Counted from the first letter of the stretch, positions 35,692-44,997 are shown. The stretch is DNA of 64,000 bases from Salipiger bermudensis HTCC2601 (GCF_000153725.1 NZ_DS022277.1:281342-345341), one strand, 5' to 3'. Notes: a model not told the origin generated them from the sequence alone. Numbers and translations are program-made.

Positions 35692-36444
35692 CTACCGGGC
35701 GTTGTTGCGGAGCAGGTCGCGATAGCGCTCGAGGCTGCCCTCGAGATGCGCCTTCATCGCCTGTTCCGCCGCGTCGGCATCGCCGAGAATGATGGCATCG
35801 ATGATGCGGTCATGCTCGCTGACAAGCTGCGGGTTCGGCACGTAGGCGCGCGGCGGCCCGCGCCGCGGCTCGAGCTCGACCCGGGGCACCAGCCCCGGCC
35901 GGATCAGCGAGAGGAACTCGGGAAAGCGCTTGTTCTGCGAGGCCTCGGCGATGGCGTAGTGAAAGGCGAAATCCGCCTCCCGGGTCGAGGTGCCGGTCTC
36001 GAAGCACTTGGCCACCTCGCCCTGCGCCTTGACGATTTTGTCGATCTGCGCGCCCGAGCGCCGGGTCGCGGCCAGCGCGGCGGAGCGGATCTCGAAGGCG
36101 GACCGCAATTCGAAAAGCTCGATCACGCCCGACAGCCGCTCGGTGTCGAGATCGGAGAACGGACGCTGTTTCGCCTTCGACGGGTCGAGCACGTAGACCC
36201 CCGAGCCCTTGCGCGCCTCGATCAGCCCCTCCGAGCGCAGCTGCGCGAATACCTCGCGCACCACGGTGCGGCTGACGGAATGCCGGCGCGTGAGCTCCGA
36301 TTCGCTGGGCAGACGGTCGCCCGGCGCGAAATCGCCCTTGCCGATGGAATCCCGCAGCTCGTCGGCGATCACCGCGACACGGGTGCGGGCGGGAAGCGGC
36401 TCTGCGATCGGGGCCGCCATGTCGGCTGAACCTGTCTTGGACAC
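35692..36444 (-). CDS. FadR-subfamily (FCD) GntR regulator
   Basis: 250 aa. N-terminal winged HTH (about 22-90: DRLPSESELTRRHSVSRTVVREVFAQLRSEGLIEARKG pattern), then an all-helical FCD ligand domain with the metal/ligand set DFAFHYAIAEAS and SEHDRIIDAI. It is divergent from the sugar-acid dehydratase gene at 36647. The intervening 202 bp carry a small palindrome at 36463 and a 23-bp palindrome at 36573, the likely operators. It is similar in layout to the second FCD regulator at 44230; both probably sense a uronate-pathway acid. Confidence 0.88.
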   Translation of the reverse strand: MSKTGSADMAAPIAEPLPARTRVAVIADELRDSIGKGDFAPGDRLPSESELTRRHSVSRTVVREVFAQLRSEGLIEARKGSGVYVLDPSKAKQRPFSDLDTERLSGVIELFELRSAFEIRSAALAATRRSGAQIDKIVKAQGEVAKCFETGTSTREADFAFHYAIAEASQNKRFPEFLSLIRPGLVPRVELEPRRGPPRAYVPNPQLVSEHDRIIDAIILGDADAAEQAMKAHLEGSLERYRDLLRNNAR

Positions 36445-36462
36445 GCGGCACGGCCCTTCTTT

Positions 36463-36473
36463 CTGTTACACAG
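36463..36473. promoter_or_regulatory. Small palindrome upstream of FCD regulator
   Basis: CTGT-TAC-ACAG, 19 bases upstream of the regulator start (minus strand). Its arms match the outer arms of the larger operator at 36573, so it may serve autoregulation. Confidence 0.4.
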
Positions 36474-36572
36474 ATCTGAAAACTACCGGAAAGCGCGGCC
36501 CGCCGTCCAGCCCCATGCCCGGTGGAATTCGCCCTATGCATGCGAAATCCCGTATTGACCGCGCCAAATAAT

Positions 36573-36595
36573 CTGTAATACAACTTGTCATACAG
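36573..36595. promoter_or_regulatory. 23-bp palindromic operator candidate
   Basis: Reads CTGTA-nn-ACAAcTTGT-nn-TACAG, with 18 of the 22 non-central bases symmetric. It sits between the divergent FCD regulator and the dehydratase gene. Half-sites matching TTGTATGACAG recur before other uronate genes in this window, so it is the best-formed copy of a regulon operator. Confidence 0.65.
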
Positions 36596-36646
36596 AATTG
36601 AAGACCCGCAACCGCCCCGGCGCTTGCGGCACGGGAGGACCAACAC

Positions 36647-37795
36647 GTGATCATCACCGACGTCACCGCGCGGGTGTTCCGGCACAAGACGCGACGCCAT
36701 TCCGACAGCGCCGGCCATGCCCATCCGGGCCCCGAGCACGAGGTGCATCAGGGCATCCTGACGATCCGCACCGAGGACGGCCACGAGGGCCACAGCTTTG
36801 CCCCGCCGGAGGTGATGCGCCCGCATGTGCTCGACAAATACGTCCGCAAGGTGCTCATCGGTCAGGATCACCGCGACCGCGAGCGGCTGTGGCAGGATCT
36901 GGCCCACTGGCAACGCGGCTCGGCGGCGCAGCTGACCGACCGCACGCTGGCGGTGGTCGATTGCGCGCTCTGGGATCTGGCCGGTCGCACGCTGGACCAG
37001 CCGGTCTACAAGCTGATCGGCGGCTATCGCGACAAGGTGCTGGCCTACGGTTCGACCATGTGTGGCGACGAGATCGAGGGCGGGCTGGCCACGCCGGAGG
37101 ATTACGGCCGCTTTGCCGAAAAGCTCGTGGCGCGAGGCTACAAGGGCATCAAGCTGCACACCTGGATGCCGCCGGTGAGCTGGTCGCCAGATGTGAAGAT
37201 GGACCTCAAAGCCTGCGCCGCGGTGCGCGAGGCGGTGGGGCCGGATATCCGCCTGATGATCGACGCCTTCCACTGGTATTCGCGCACCGACGCACTCGAG
37301 TTGGGCCGCGGGCTGGAAAAGCTCGGCTTCGACTGGATCGAAGAGCCGATGGACGAGCAATCGATGTCGTCCTACAAGTGGCTCGCCGACCAGCTCGACA
37401 TTCCGGTGCTCGGGCCCGAAAGCGCCGCCGGCAAGCACTGGCAGCGCGCCGAATGGGTCAAGGCCGGGGCCTGCGACATCCTGCGCACCGGCGTCAACGA
37501 CGTGGGTGGCATCACCCCCGCGCTCAAGACCCTGCACATGGCCGAAGCCTTTGGCATGAATTGCGAGGTCCACGGCAACACCGCCATGAACCTTCACGTG
37601 GTCGCCGCGGTGCGCAATTGCCGCTGGTACGAGCGCGGCCTGCTGCACCCGTTCCTCGAATACGACGAGGGGTTCGACTACCTGAAATCGCTGTCCGATC
37701 CGATGGATGCGGACGGCTATGTCCACCTGCCCGACCGTCCCGGTCTGGGCGAGGACATCGATTTCGACCACATCGAGAACAACCGCGTTGCCTGA
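36647..37795 (+). CDS. Enolase-superfamily (mandelate racemase type) sugar-acid dehydratase
   Basis: 382 aa; GTG start at 36647 with GGGAGGA 7 bases upstream. Capping domain, then a TIM barrel with the lysine motif KGIKLHTW, the metal ligands in LMIDAFHWY (Asp), WIEEPMD (Glu) and LGPESAAG (Glu), and a catalytic His in EVHGNTAMN. That combination is the acid-sugar dehydratase group. The exact substrate (a hexonate, aldarate or uronate-derived acid) cannot be set from sequence alone. It is followed by a peptide-type binding protein and lies opposite its importer genes, implying that the importer brings in its substrate. Confidence 0.82.
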   Translation: MIITDVTARVFRHKTRRHSDSAGHAHPGPEHEVHQGILTIRTEDGHEGHSFAPPEVMRPHVLDKYVRKVLIGQDHRDRERLWQDLAHWQRGSAAQLTDRTLAVVDCALWDLAGRTLDQPVYKLIGGYRDKVLAYGSTMCGDEIEGGLATPEDYGRFAEKLVARGYKGIKLHTWMPPVSWSPDVKMDLKACAAVREAVGPDIRLMIDAFHWYSRTDALELGRGLEKLGFDWIEEPMDEQSMSSYKWLADQLDIPVLGPESAAGKHWQRAEWVKAGACDILRTGVNDVGGITPALKTLHMAEAFGMNCEVHGNTAMNLHVVAAVRNCRWYERGLLHPFLEYDEGFDYLKSLSDPMDADGYVHLPDRPGLGEDIDFDHIENNRVA

Positions 37796-37837
37796 GGCCG
37801 CGCGCACCGGGATGTCACGAAACCTGAGGGAGGAGAC

Positions 37838-39430
37838 ATGAGACATCTGCTTGCAAGCGCCGCGGTGGCGGTGCTGATGGCCGGGGCCAGCCCCGTGCTG
37901 GCCGAAACGCCCGAGGATCAGCTGATCGTGGCGTTCAACATGAACAACGTCCTGACCATGGACCCGGCGGCCATCACGGGAGGCGAGGCCGTCCAGATAC
38001 TGAACAACGTCTACGACGCGCTGGTCCAGCTCAACCCCGAGACCCGCGTGCTCGAGCCGCGGCTGGCGGAGAGCTGGGAGATCTCCGACGACAACATGAC
38101 CGTGACCTTCACCCTGCGCGACGACGCCGTCTTCGCCTCGGGCAATCCTGTCACCGCGCACGACGTGGAATACAGCCTCAAGCGGCTGCTGGCGCTGAAC
38201 CTCGCGCAGGCCTCGGCGCTGAAATCGCGCGGCTTCATCACCGAGGACATCGACACCTACTTCGTCGCCGAGGACGACAAGACCTTCGTCCTCACCCTGC
38301 CGCAGCAGGACGACCCCAAGCTGATCATGATGAATCTCGCCGAGGCCGGGCGCGGCTCGATCCTCGACAGCGAGGTGGTCAAGCAGCACGAGCAGAACGG
38401 CGACTGGGGCCAAGCCTGGCTTACCAACAACGCCGCGGGCTCCGGCGCCTTCGAGCTGACCCGCTGGCAGGCCAACGAATACGTCATCCTGACCCGCAAC
38501 GAGCAGTTCTGGGAAGACGCCCCAGCGATGACGCGCGTATTGATGCGCCACCTCCCCGAAAGCCAGTCGCAACGGCTGGGGCTCGAGCAGGGCGACATCG
38601 ACGTGGGCTTCTCGCTCGCCGCGCCGGACCTGAAGGCGCTTGAGGCCAACGAGGACATCACTGTCGAGACCGTGCCCTCGGCCGGGTTCTACTACCTCGC
38701 CGCGTCGATGAAGGACGAGAAATACGCCGACCCCAAGGTGCGCGAGGCGCTGCGGCACCTGATCGACTATGATGGCATCAACGGCGCGATCATGCCCTTC
38801 TTCGGCGTCAAGAAGCAGCGCCCGATCAACTCCGGTGCCTTTGGCCTGCTGCCCGACCCGGGCTATGCGCTTGATGTCGAGAAGGCCAAGGCATTGCTCG
38901 CCGAGGCGGGTTATCCCGACGGGTTCGACACCTCGATCCGGGTGATCTCGACCCAGCAGTTCCTCGACAGCGCCACCGCGATCCAGGGCACGCTGGCGCA
39001 GGCCGGGATCAACGCCGAGATCATCACCGGCGATGGCGGGCAGATCTACGGTGCGATGCGCGAACGCAATTTCGAGCTGCTCGTCGGGCGCGGCGGTGGC
39101 GGCCAGCAGCCGCATCCGGACAGCAACCTGCGGGCGCTGATCTACAACCCCGACAACTCGGACGAGGCGGGGCTGACCAACTACCAGGGCTGGCGCACCT
39201 CGTTCTACGACGAGGGCCTGAACCAGCAGATCGAGGCGGCGCTTGTCGAGGGCGATGGCGACCGGCAGATCGAGCTCTACGAGGAGATCCAGCAGACCAT
39301 CGACAAGGTCGTGCCGTCGATCCAGCCGTTCTCCGAGCGCGTGGTCACCGCCGCCTATCAGGACGGTATCGAGGGCATCGTGGTCGACCCGTGGGTGACC
39401 CGCTTCGAGGACGTGACAAAGACCCCCTGA
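37838..39430 (+). CDS. ABC transporter substrate-binding protein, peptide/oligosaccharide (family 5)
   Basis: 530 aa with signal peptide MRHLLASAAVAVLMAGASPVLA. Classic family-5 features: QLIVAFNMNNVLTMDPA, NNVYDALVQLNPETR, LAESWEISDDNMTVTFTLRDDAVFASGNPVTAHDVEYSLKR pattern, and a long C-terminal lobe. It supplies substrate to the permeases and ATPases encoded on the opposite strand (40514-44024). Family-5 proteins bind peptides but also oligosaccharides and opines; neighbours favour a sugar-acid or oligogalacturonide-like ligand. Confidence 0.88.
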   Translation: MRHLLASAAVAVLMAGASPVLAETPEDQLIVAFNMNNVLTMDPAAITGGEAVQILNNVYDALVQLNPETRVLEPRLAESWEISDDNMTVTFTLRDDAVFASGNPVTAHDVEYSLKRLLALNLAQASALKSRGFITEDIDTYFVAEDDKTFVLTLPQQDDPKLIMMNLAEAGRGSILDSEVVKQHEQNGDWGQAWLTNNAAGSGAFELTRWQANEYVILTRNEQFWEDAPAMTRVLMRHLPESQSQRLGLEQGDIDVGFSLAAPDLKALEANEDITVETVPSAGFYYLAASMKDEKYADPKVREALRHLIDYDGINGAIMPFFGVKKQRPINSGAFGLLPDPGYALDVEKAKALLAEAGYPDGFDTSIRVISTQQFLDSATAIQGTLAQAGINAEIITGDGGQIYGAMRERNFELLVGRGGGGQQPHPDSNLRALIYNPDNSDEAGLTNYQGWRTSFYDEGLNQQIEAALVEGDGDRQIELYEEIQQTIDKVVPSIQPFSERVVTAAYQDGIEGIVVDPWVTRFEDVTKTP

Positions 39431-39452
39431 CGTCGGCACCTCGCTGACGCTG

Positions 39453-39479
39453 AAAGGCGCGGGCCAGTCCCGCGCCTTT
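39453..39479. terminator. Rho-independent terminator after binding-protein gene
   Basis: Perfect 11-bp stem AAAGGCGCGGG/CCCGCGCCTTT with loop CCAGT, followed by CGTTTTG. It lies between the convergent binding-protein and esterase genes and could act both ways. Confidence 0.85.
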
Positions 39480-39522
39480 CGTTTTGCCATGTTCGGGTTG
39501 CGGCTTCCGGTCTGCCCGAAGC

Positions 39523-40530
39523 TCAAAGCTGGCGGGACAGGAACGCCACCGCCTCGTCAAGCGTCTCTGACGGGCAGGTATGCGCATGATCGTGAAAACC
39601 GGTATCTGGCGGCGGACCGCCCGCGGCGGCAACAATGGCTGAAAGCGTGTCCCACGCCCGCGCCACGCTGTCCTCCGGCATGTGCCGATCGCCCCGCCCG
39701 GAGCGATAGAACTGCGGCTTGGCCCCGCAAAGCCCTGCGAGGTCGGGGAAATCCGCGTGATGAGCCAGGCCGGGATGCAGCATCCAGAAGGCCGACTGCC
39801 CGCGCAGGAGCGGCGCGCCGGGCCGCATGAGGTCGGCCCTGCAGGCCATCCACGACAGGCTCGCATGCGCCTTGACCGCGCCGCAGAGCGCCGCCACCTG
39901 CCAGGCCCGGAAGCCACCCCACGAGAACCCGAAGGCGCCGATCCGGGCGGCATCGATGCCGGGCTGCCGTGCCAGCCAGAGCGCCGCCTGAACGTCCTCG
40001 GCCGCGACAAGGCCCGCGAGCGACCAGCCGAGACCCATGGCATTGGCCGCCAGCGCCTGCTGTGCCTCGGCCCCGCCCTGCCAGCGCCGGCCCCAGCCCG
40101 GCGCGTCGAGGCAGAGCACCGCGAAGCCGGCCTCGAGAAACGCCTGCGCCGGGGCGCGCCCCTCGTAAAGGCGCGCACGGGTGTCCTGCGAGGCAGGCAG
40201 GTCGAGCATCTTTTCCCAGCCGCAATCGAAGCTGCCGCCATGCTCGTGCAGCAGCAGGACGGCTGGATGCGGACCCGGCTCCGAGGGGCGCAGGAACACC
40301 CCCTCGGCCTGCGCCCCGGTGGCGTAGTCGAGCGTCACGCCTTCCCCGTCGCACCGCCCCTCGACGGGCGCGTCGCACTCAGGCAGTTCGGCGCGCCACA
40401 GCGTGCCCAGCCGTTCGGCCCAGACGCGAAACGGCCCTCTCGCGGCGGCGAAGGCCAGGGACATCGGCAGATCCAGCCGCCGGCGCTCGAGGAACGCCGG
40501 CAGCGAGGGTGGCTCAGATCGCGCGTTCAT
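39523..40530 (-). CDS. Alpha/beta hydrolase (acetyl-xylan-esterase / dienelactone-hydrolase-like)
   Basis: 335 aa from ATG 40530, which overlaps the end of the upstream ATPase gene by 17 bases. HPAVLLLHEHGGSFD forms the oxyanion strand-loop, GFSWGG carries the nucleophilic Ser, and HDHAHTCP near the C-terminus supplies His. No signal peptide, so it acts in the cytoplasm. Terminal gene of the minus-strand importer operon; a likely role is removal of acetyl or methyl esters from imported pectin-derived oligomers, which is inference from context. Confidence 0.75.
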   Translation of the reverse strand: MNARSEPPSLPAFLERRRLDLPMSLAFAAARGPFRVWAERLGTLWRAELPECDAPVEGRCDGEGVTLDYATGAQAEGVFLRPSEPGPHPAVLLLHEHGGSFDCGWEKMLDLPASQDTRARLYEGRAPAQAFLEAGFAVLCLDAPGWGRRWQGGAEAQQALAANAMGLGWSLAGLVAAEDVQAALWLARQPGIDAARIGAFGFSWGGFRAWQVAALCGAVKAHASLSWMACRADLMRPGAPLLRGQSAFWMLHPGLAHHADFPDLAGLCGAKPQFYRSGRGDRHMPEDSVARAWDTLSAIVAAAGGPPPDTGFHDHAHTCPSETLDEAVAFLSRQL

Positions 40531-41260
40531 ATTCGAGGCTCGCGTCGATGAGCTGCTTGGCATAGGGCTGCGTCGCCCCGCCACCGGTAATCGCGTCGCG
40601 GTCGAGCACCTCGACGATGCGCCCGTGCTGCATGATCGCGAAGCGGTCGCACATGTGATCGACCACCGCGAGGTCGTGGCTCACCATGAGGTAGGTGAAG
40701 CCCTTCTCCTGTTGCAGCCGCACCAGCAGGTTCAGCACCTCCGCCTGCACCGAGACATCGAGCGCCGAGGTCGGCTCGTCGAGGAACAGCACGTCCGGTT
40801 CAAGGATCAGCGCGCGGGCGATAGCTACGCGCTGGCGCTGGCCGCCCGAAAGCTGGTGCGGGTAGCGGTCGAGGAACTCGACCGGCAGGCCCACGTCGCG
40901 CATCGCCTGCGCCAGACGCGCCTCGCGGTCGTCGAAGCCGTTGATCCGCAGGCCCTCGTCCAGCGCGGTGCGGATCGAGTGGCGCGGGTGCAGCGAGCCG
41001 TAGGGATCCTGGAACACCATCTGCACCGTGCGGCAGCGCTCGGCCACCGGCATCTTGCGCACGTCGTGCTCTCCGATACGCACCGTGCCGTCCCAGATAT
41101 CGGTCAGCATCGAGGCGCATCGCAGGATGGTCGATTTGCCGGAGCCGGATTCCCCCACGAGGCCGAAGCACTCGCCTGCGGTCACGTCGAAGCTGACATC
41201 GTGCAGCACCCGGATCGGACCAAAGCTGATGGAGAGCCTGTCGATGATGATCGGTTTCAT
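40514..41260 (-). CDS. ABC transporter ATP-binding protein (DppF type)
   Basis: 248 aa from ATG 41260, which overlaps the upstream ATPase stop (ATGA). Walker A GESGSGKSTIL, signature LSGGQRQR, Walker B VLFLDEPTSALD, switch His in MVSHDLAV. Second of a paired set of family-5 importer ATPases; works with the DppD-type subunit and two permeases. Confidence 0.9.
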   Translation of the reverse strand: MKPIIIDRLSISFGPIRVLHDVSFDVTAGECFGLVGESGSGKSTILRCASMLTDIWDGTVRIGEHDVRKMPVAERCRTVQMVFQDPYGSLHPRHSIRTALDEGLRINGFDDREARLAQAMRDVGLPVEFLDRYPHQLSGGQRQRVAIARALILEPDVLFLDEPTSALDVSVQAEVLNLLVRLQQEKGFTYLMVSHDLAVVDHMCDRFAIMQHGRIVEVLDRDAITGGGATQPYAKQLIDASLEYERAI

Positions 41261-42099
41261 GCCTGCGCCTCCAGAGGTTCGAGCCAACTGTCCTGCCGCG
41301 CCAGCACCGGCAGCGGCTCGCGGGTGCCGCCGATGCGCGGCTGCGCCGCGAGCAGGCCGCGCGAATAAGGGTGCTGCGCGTTGTCGAGATCGCGCGCGTC
41401 GAGCGCCTCGACCACGCGGCCCGCATACATGATCAGCACCCGGTCGCAGAACGCCCGCACGAGATTGAGGTCGTGGCTGATCATGATCAGCCCGATGCCC
41501 TTGTCGCGCACCAGCCCGTCGAGGATGCGCAGCACCTGCAAGCGCACCGTCACGTCGAGCGCCGAGGTCGGCTCGTCGGCGATCACGAGGTCGGGGTCGG
41601 TCAGCAGCATCATCGCGATCATCACCCGCTGCCCCATGCCGCCCGAGACCTCGTGCGGATAAAGGTCATAGACCCGCTCGGGGTCGCGGATATGCACCTG
41701 CTCGAGCATCGCGATGGCCCGTGCGCGGGCCTCGGATTTCGAGCATCTGACATGGGTGCGGTAGGCCTCGGCGATCTGGTGACCGCAGCGCTGGATCGGG
41801 TTCAGCGAGAACTTGGGGTCCTGCAGGATCATCGACATGCGCTTGCCGCGCACGTCGAGCATCTTCCTTTCGGGCGCGTTGAGAAGGTCGACCTCCTCGA
41901 ACTGCATCCGGTCGGCGGTGATCTCGGCGGTGTCGAGCAGGCGCATGATCGCCCGCCCCACGGTAGATTTTCCCGAGCCGCTTTCGCCGACGATGCCGAG
42001 CCGCTCGCGCCCGAGGGTGAAGCTCACATCCCTCACCGCGGGCGCGGGCGCCCCGGCATAGCGGATCGAGAGCCGTTGAATGTCGAGAACCGGGTCCAT
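41257..42099 (-). CDS. ABC transporter ATP-binding protein (DppD type)
   Basis: 280 aa. Walker A GESGSGKSTVG, peptide-importer region SMILQDPKFSLNP, signature VSGGMGQR (Met for the usual Gln), Walker B LVIADEPTSALD, and a C-terminal extension of the oligopeptide/dipeptide type (YSRGLLAAQPRIGGTREPL). Pairs with the DppF-type subunit downstream. Starts 3 bases after the permease stop. Confidence 0.9.
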   Translation of the reverse strand: MDPVLDIQRLSIRYAGAPAPAVRDVSFTLGRERLGIVGESGSGKSTVGRAIMRLLDTAEITADRMQFEEVDLLNAPERKMLDVRGKRMSMILQDPKFSLNPIQRCGHQIAEAYRTHVRCSKSEARARAIAMLEQVHIRDPERVYDLYPHEVSGGMGQRVMIAMMLLTDPDLVIADEPTSALDVTVRLQVLRILDGLVRDKGIGLIMISHDLNLVRAFCDRVLIMYAGRVVEALDARDLDNAQHPYSRGLLAAQPRIGGTREPLPVLARQDSWLEPLEAQA

Positions 42100-42102
42100 G
42101 AA

Positions 42103-43005
42103 TTACCTCTTGTTCATCTGCTTGGGATCGAGCGCGTCGCGCAGGCCATCACCCAGAAGGTTGAAGGCGAGGCTAACGCAGAGGATCGCGATGCCCGGGA
42201 AGGTCACCAGCCACCAGCTATCGATCATGTAGCGCCGCCCGGTGGCGATCATCGCGCCCCATTCCGGCAGCGGCGGTTGCGCGCCGAGGCCGAGAAAGCC
42301 GAGCCCTGCTGCGGTGAGGATCACCGTCGCCATGTTGAGCGTCAGGCGGATGGTCACCGAGGGCAGGCACATCGGCACAATGCTCTTCCAGATGATCCGC
42401 GCCGAAGACGCCCCCTGTAGCCGCGCCGCCGCGATGTAATCCGCCTGCCGGAAGGTCAGGGTCTCGGCCCGCGCAAGGCGTGCGATCGGCGGCCAGGCGG
42501 TCAGCGCAATTGCGATGATCGCGTTGTTGAGGCTCGGCCCGAGCGCCGCCACGAAGGCCAGCGACAGGATCAGCGACGGGAACGACAGGAAGATGTCGGT
42601 GATCCGCATCAGCACGGTGTCGACCTTGCCGCCAAAGTAGCCCGCAACGGTGCCGAAGAAGAGGCCCAGCGGCCCCACCACGACGGTCACCAGCGAGATG
42701 ATGGTCAGTGTGATGCGAGAGCCGTGCACGAGCCGTGAGAAGATGTCCCGGCCAAGCTCGTCGGTGCCGAAGAAATGCGTGCCCGAAGGCGGCTGCAGGG
42801 TGGCCTGCAGGTTCTGCGCATACGGGTCGTGCGTGGCGATCAACGGCGCGAAGAGCGCCACGAGGATCAGCAGCGCCAGCACCACGAGTCCGAAGAGCGA
42901 CGTGGGAGAGCGGGTCAGGAAGGCCACGATGTTGCGGGCCGCGATAAGGCTTTGCGGCATCCGGCGGCGCGGCACGGGGGCGGGTATGTCGCGGGTCATG
43001 CTCAT
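42103..43005 (-). CDS. ABC transporter permease (DppC type)
   Basis: 300 aa from ATG 43005, overlapping the DppB-type stop (ATGA). N-terminal helix then HFFGTDELGRDIFSRLVHGSR, the hallmark of DppC/OppC permeases, and an EAA loop (ADYIAAARLQGASSARII). Five to six membrane helices. Forms the channel with the DppB-type subunit. Confidence 0.9.
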   Translation of the reverse strand: MSMTRDIPAPVPRRRMPQSLIAARNIVAFLTRSPTSLFGLVVLALLILVALFAPLIATHDPYAQNLQATLQPPSGTHFFGTDELGRDIFSRLVHGSRITLTIISLVTVVVGPLGLFFGTVAGYFGGKVDTVLMRITDIFLSFPSLILSLAFVAALGPSLNNAIIAIALTAWPPIARLARAETLTFRQADYIAAARLQGASSARIIWKSIVPMCLPSVTIRLTLNMATVILTAAGLGFLGLGAQPPLPEWGAMIATGRRYMIDSWWLVTFPGIAILCVSLAFNLLGDGLRDALDPKQMNKR

Positions 43006-44024
43006 CTCGTCCTCGGGTCGAATACGCGGTAAAGAATGTCGGAGAGGATGTTCAGACCGATGAAGATGACGCCCACGATCAGCACGCAGGTCATCACGGC
43101 ATTCATGTCTCCGATCAGCAGGTTGGAGGTCAGGTACTGGCCGAAGCCCGGCCAGGCGAAGACCGTCTCGATCAGCACCGCCCCCTCGAGCAGCGCGCCA
43201 TAGGCCAGCGCCACGATGGTCACGAGCTGCACGCGGATGTTGCCGAAGGCGTGGCGCCACACGGTCTGTCGGCGGCTCAGCCCCTTGACCCGCGCGGTGG
43301 TCACGTATTCCTGCCCGAGCTGGTCGAGCATGAAGCTGCGGGTCATGCGTGTGATGTAGGCCGAAGAGGAATAGCCCAGCAGCGCCGCCGGCAGGATGAT
43401 GTGGTTGATGGCGCTGCGGAACACCTCCCATTCCCCGGCCAGCGCGCTGTCGATCAACAGGAAGTTCGTCCGCTCCGGCACCAGCCCGATATAGAACTGG
43501 CTCATCCGGCCGGACCCGCCGACCCAGCCGAGATTGGCGTAGAACACCAGCAGCGCGATCATCCCGGTCCAGAAGATCGGCATCGAGTGCCCCATCAGGC
43601 TGATCACGCGGATCAACTGGTCGGGCCAGCGGTCCTTGTTGACCGCCGCGATCACCCCGAGCGGCGTGCCGAGGCCGGCGCCGATGAGGATGGCGAAGGT
43701 GGCGAGCTCGATGGTGGCCGGCAGCACCCGGGCGATATCCTGCAGCACCGGCTGGCCGGTGCGGATTGAAGTGCCGAAATCCAGCGTCACCACGTCGCGC
43801 ATGTAAAGCAGGAACTGCTGCCACATGGGCTTGTCGAGCCCGAGCTGACGGTAGACGTTTTCATAGACCTCGCGGGTCGCATCCTCGCCGACGATGGCGC
43901 GGACCGGATCGACCGGCATGATGCGCCCGATCACGAAGGTCAGTATCAAGAGGCCGAAGAGGGTCACGAAGATCGAGACTCCCTGTTCGGCAATGCCATT
44001 CAGGCGGCGTCTGTCGAGCCGCAT
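43002..44024 (-). CDS. ABC transporter permease (DppB type)
   Basis: 340 aa with an N-terminal helix (FVTLFGLLILTFVIGRIMPVDPV), the DppB GLDKPMWQQFLLYMRDVVTLDFGTSI-like segment, and the EAA loop near EYVTTARVKGLSRRQTVW. First gene of the minus-strand importer operon (permeases, ATPases, esterase). The upstream 205 bp hold operator-like half-sites and face the second FCD regulator. Confidence 0.9.
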   Translation of the reverse strand: MRLDRRRLNGIAEQGVSIFVTLFGLLILTFVIGRIMPVDPVRAIVGEDATREVYENVYRQLGLDKPMWQQFLLYMRDVVTLDFGTSIRTGQPVLQDIARVLPATIELATFAILIGAGLGTPLGVIAAVNKDRWPDQLIRVISLMGHSMPIFWTGMIALLVFYANLGWVGGSGRMSQFYIGLVPERTNFLLIDSALAGEWEVFRSAINHIILPAALLGYSSSAYITRMTRSFMLDQLGQEYVTTARVKGLSRRQTVWRHAFGNIRVQLVTIVALAYGALLEGAVLIETVFAWPGFGQYLTSNLLIGDMNAVMTCVLIVGVIFIGLNILSDILYRVFDPRTR

Positions 44025-44082
44025 GTTCCCCTCCCTCGCCGTCGAATCTGACGGCCTCTTTCAGTCATACACATCTACATAG

Positions 44083-44093
44083 TTGTTATACAG
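44083..44093. promoter_or_regulatory. Operator half-site upstream of peptide-type ABC importer
   Basis: TTGTTATACAG matches the right arm of the operator at 36573 (TTGT-nn-TACAG); the left arm is degenerate. A TCATACA half-site lies 20 bases to the left. It is in the promoter region of the minus-strand importer operon. Confidence 0.45.
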
Positions 44094-44196
44094 GTTTGCT
44101 TCTGTCAAGGTTTCTTAACATTCGCCGACCCATGATGCGGGAGCGAGACCCTTCGCCACACATCACGGAAGTCGCATGGACAAGGATTTCAACAGA

Positions 44197-44226
44197 TGTC
44201 ATACTTCAGATCCCTATCCTGTATGA
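44197..44226. promoter_or_regulatory. Inverted half-sites before second FCD regulator
   Basis: TGTCATAC (44197-44204) and CTGTATGA (44219-44226) face each other across 14 bases and end 3 bases before the GTG start of the regulator. This position suits autorepression. Confidence 0.45.
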
Positions 44227-44229
44227 GAA

Positions 44230-44997
44230 GTGAGCAAGCGAGCCATGGATATGCCAGCCAAGATGCGCCGTTCTGACCGCTCCGAAACCGGCCGCACGCT
44301 TGTCGAGACCGTGCGCGAAGCGCTGCGCGACCAGATCAGCGCGGGCCGCTATCCGCCGGGCACGCGCCTCCCGAGCGAAGCGCAGATGACGCAGGAATTC
44401 AGCGTCAGCCGCACGGTGATCCGCGAGGCCATCGCCTCACTGCGCGCCGACGGGCTGGTCGAGCCGCGACAGGGCGCAGGGGTCTTCGTGCTCGCGCCCC
44501 CTGCCCCGGTGGACTTGCCGTTTCAGAACATCGACTTCGTGCGCATCTCCTCGATGATCGAACTGCTCGAGCTGCGCACCGCGGTCGAGGCCGAGGCGGC
44601 AGCGCTGGCGGCACAGCGCCGTTCGCCGGCGCAGGAAGAGAGGATCATCGGGTGCCTGCGCGAAGTCGACCGCGCCGCCGATGCCGGTGAGCTGACCGTC
44701 GAGGCCGATTTCGCCCTGCATCTCGCCATCGCCGAGGCCACCAACAACCCACGGTTCGGCGACTTCCTGTCGATGATCGGATCGAACCTGATCCCGCGCA
44801 AGGTGCTGACCGAAAGCGATTCCGAGCCGGTTCCGCGCGAGTATCTCGACGTAATCTCGGCGGAACACCACGAGATCGTCAACGCCATCCTCGACGGAGA
44901 CGAAGACGCCGCCCGCGCCGCCATGCGCCAGCATCTCAAGGGCAGCCAGGCGCGCTATCGGGCCCTGCTGCGGGCAGGCAGTTTCGGCAAGACTTGA
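44230..44997 (+). CDS. FadR-subfamily (FCD) GntR regulator
   Basis: 255 aa from GTG 44230; ATG 44245 is an alternative. HTH with RLPSESQ-like start (TRLPSEAQMTQEFSVSRTV pattern), then FCD domain with DFALHLAIAEAT and SAEHHEIVNAIL metal/ligand residues. It lies between the importer operon and kdgF, with operator-like sites on both sides, and is the best candidate for the local pectin or uronate repressor together with the related protein at 35692. Confidence 0.88.
   Translation: MSKRAMDMPAKMRRSDRSETGRTLVETVREALRDQISAGRYPPGTRLPSEAQMTQEFSVSRTVIREAIASLRADGLVEPRQGAGVFVLAPPAPVDLPFQNIDFVRISSMIELLELRTAVEAEAAALAAQRRSPAQEERIIGCLREVDRAADAGELTVEADFALHLAIAEATNNPRFGDFLSMIGSNLIPRKVLTESDSEPVPREYLDVISAEHHEIVNAILDGDEDAARAAMRQHLKGSQARYRALLRAGSFGKT

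Noticed and set aside
35810-39526. Minus-strand frame of 1,238 aa
   Set aside because: Runs antisense through the dehydratase and binding-protein genes and then out of frame through the FCD regulator; no recognisable domain.
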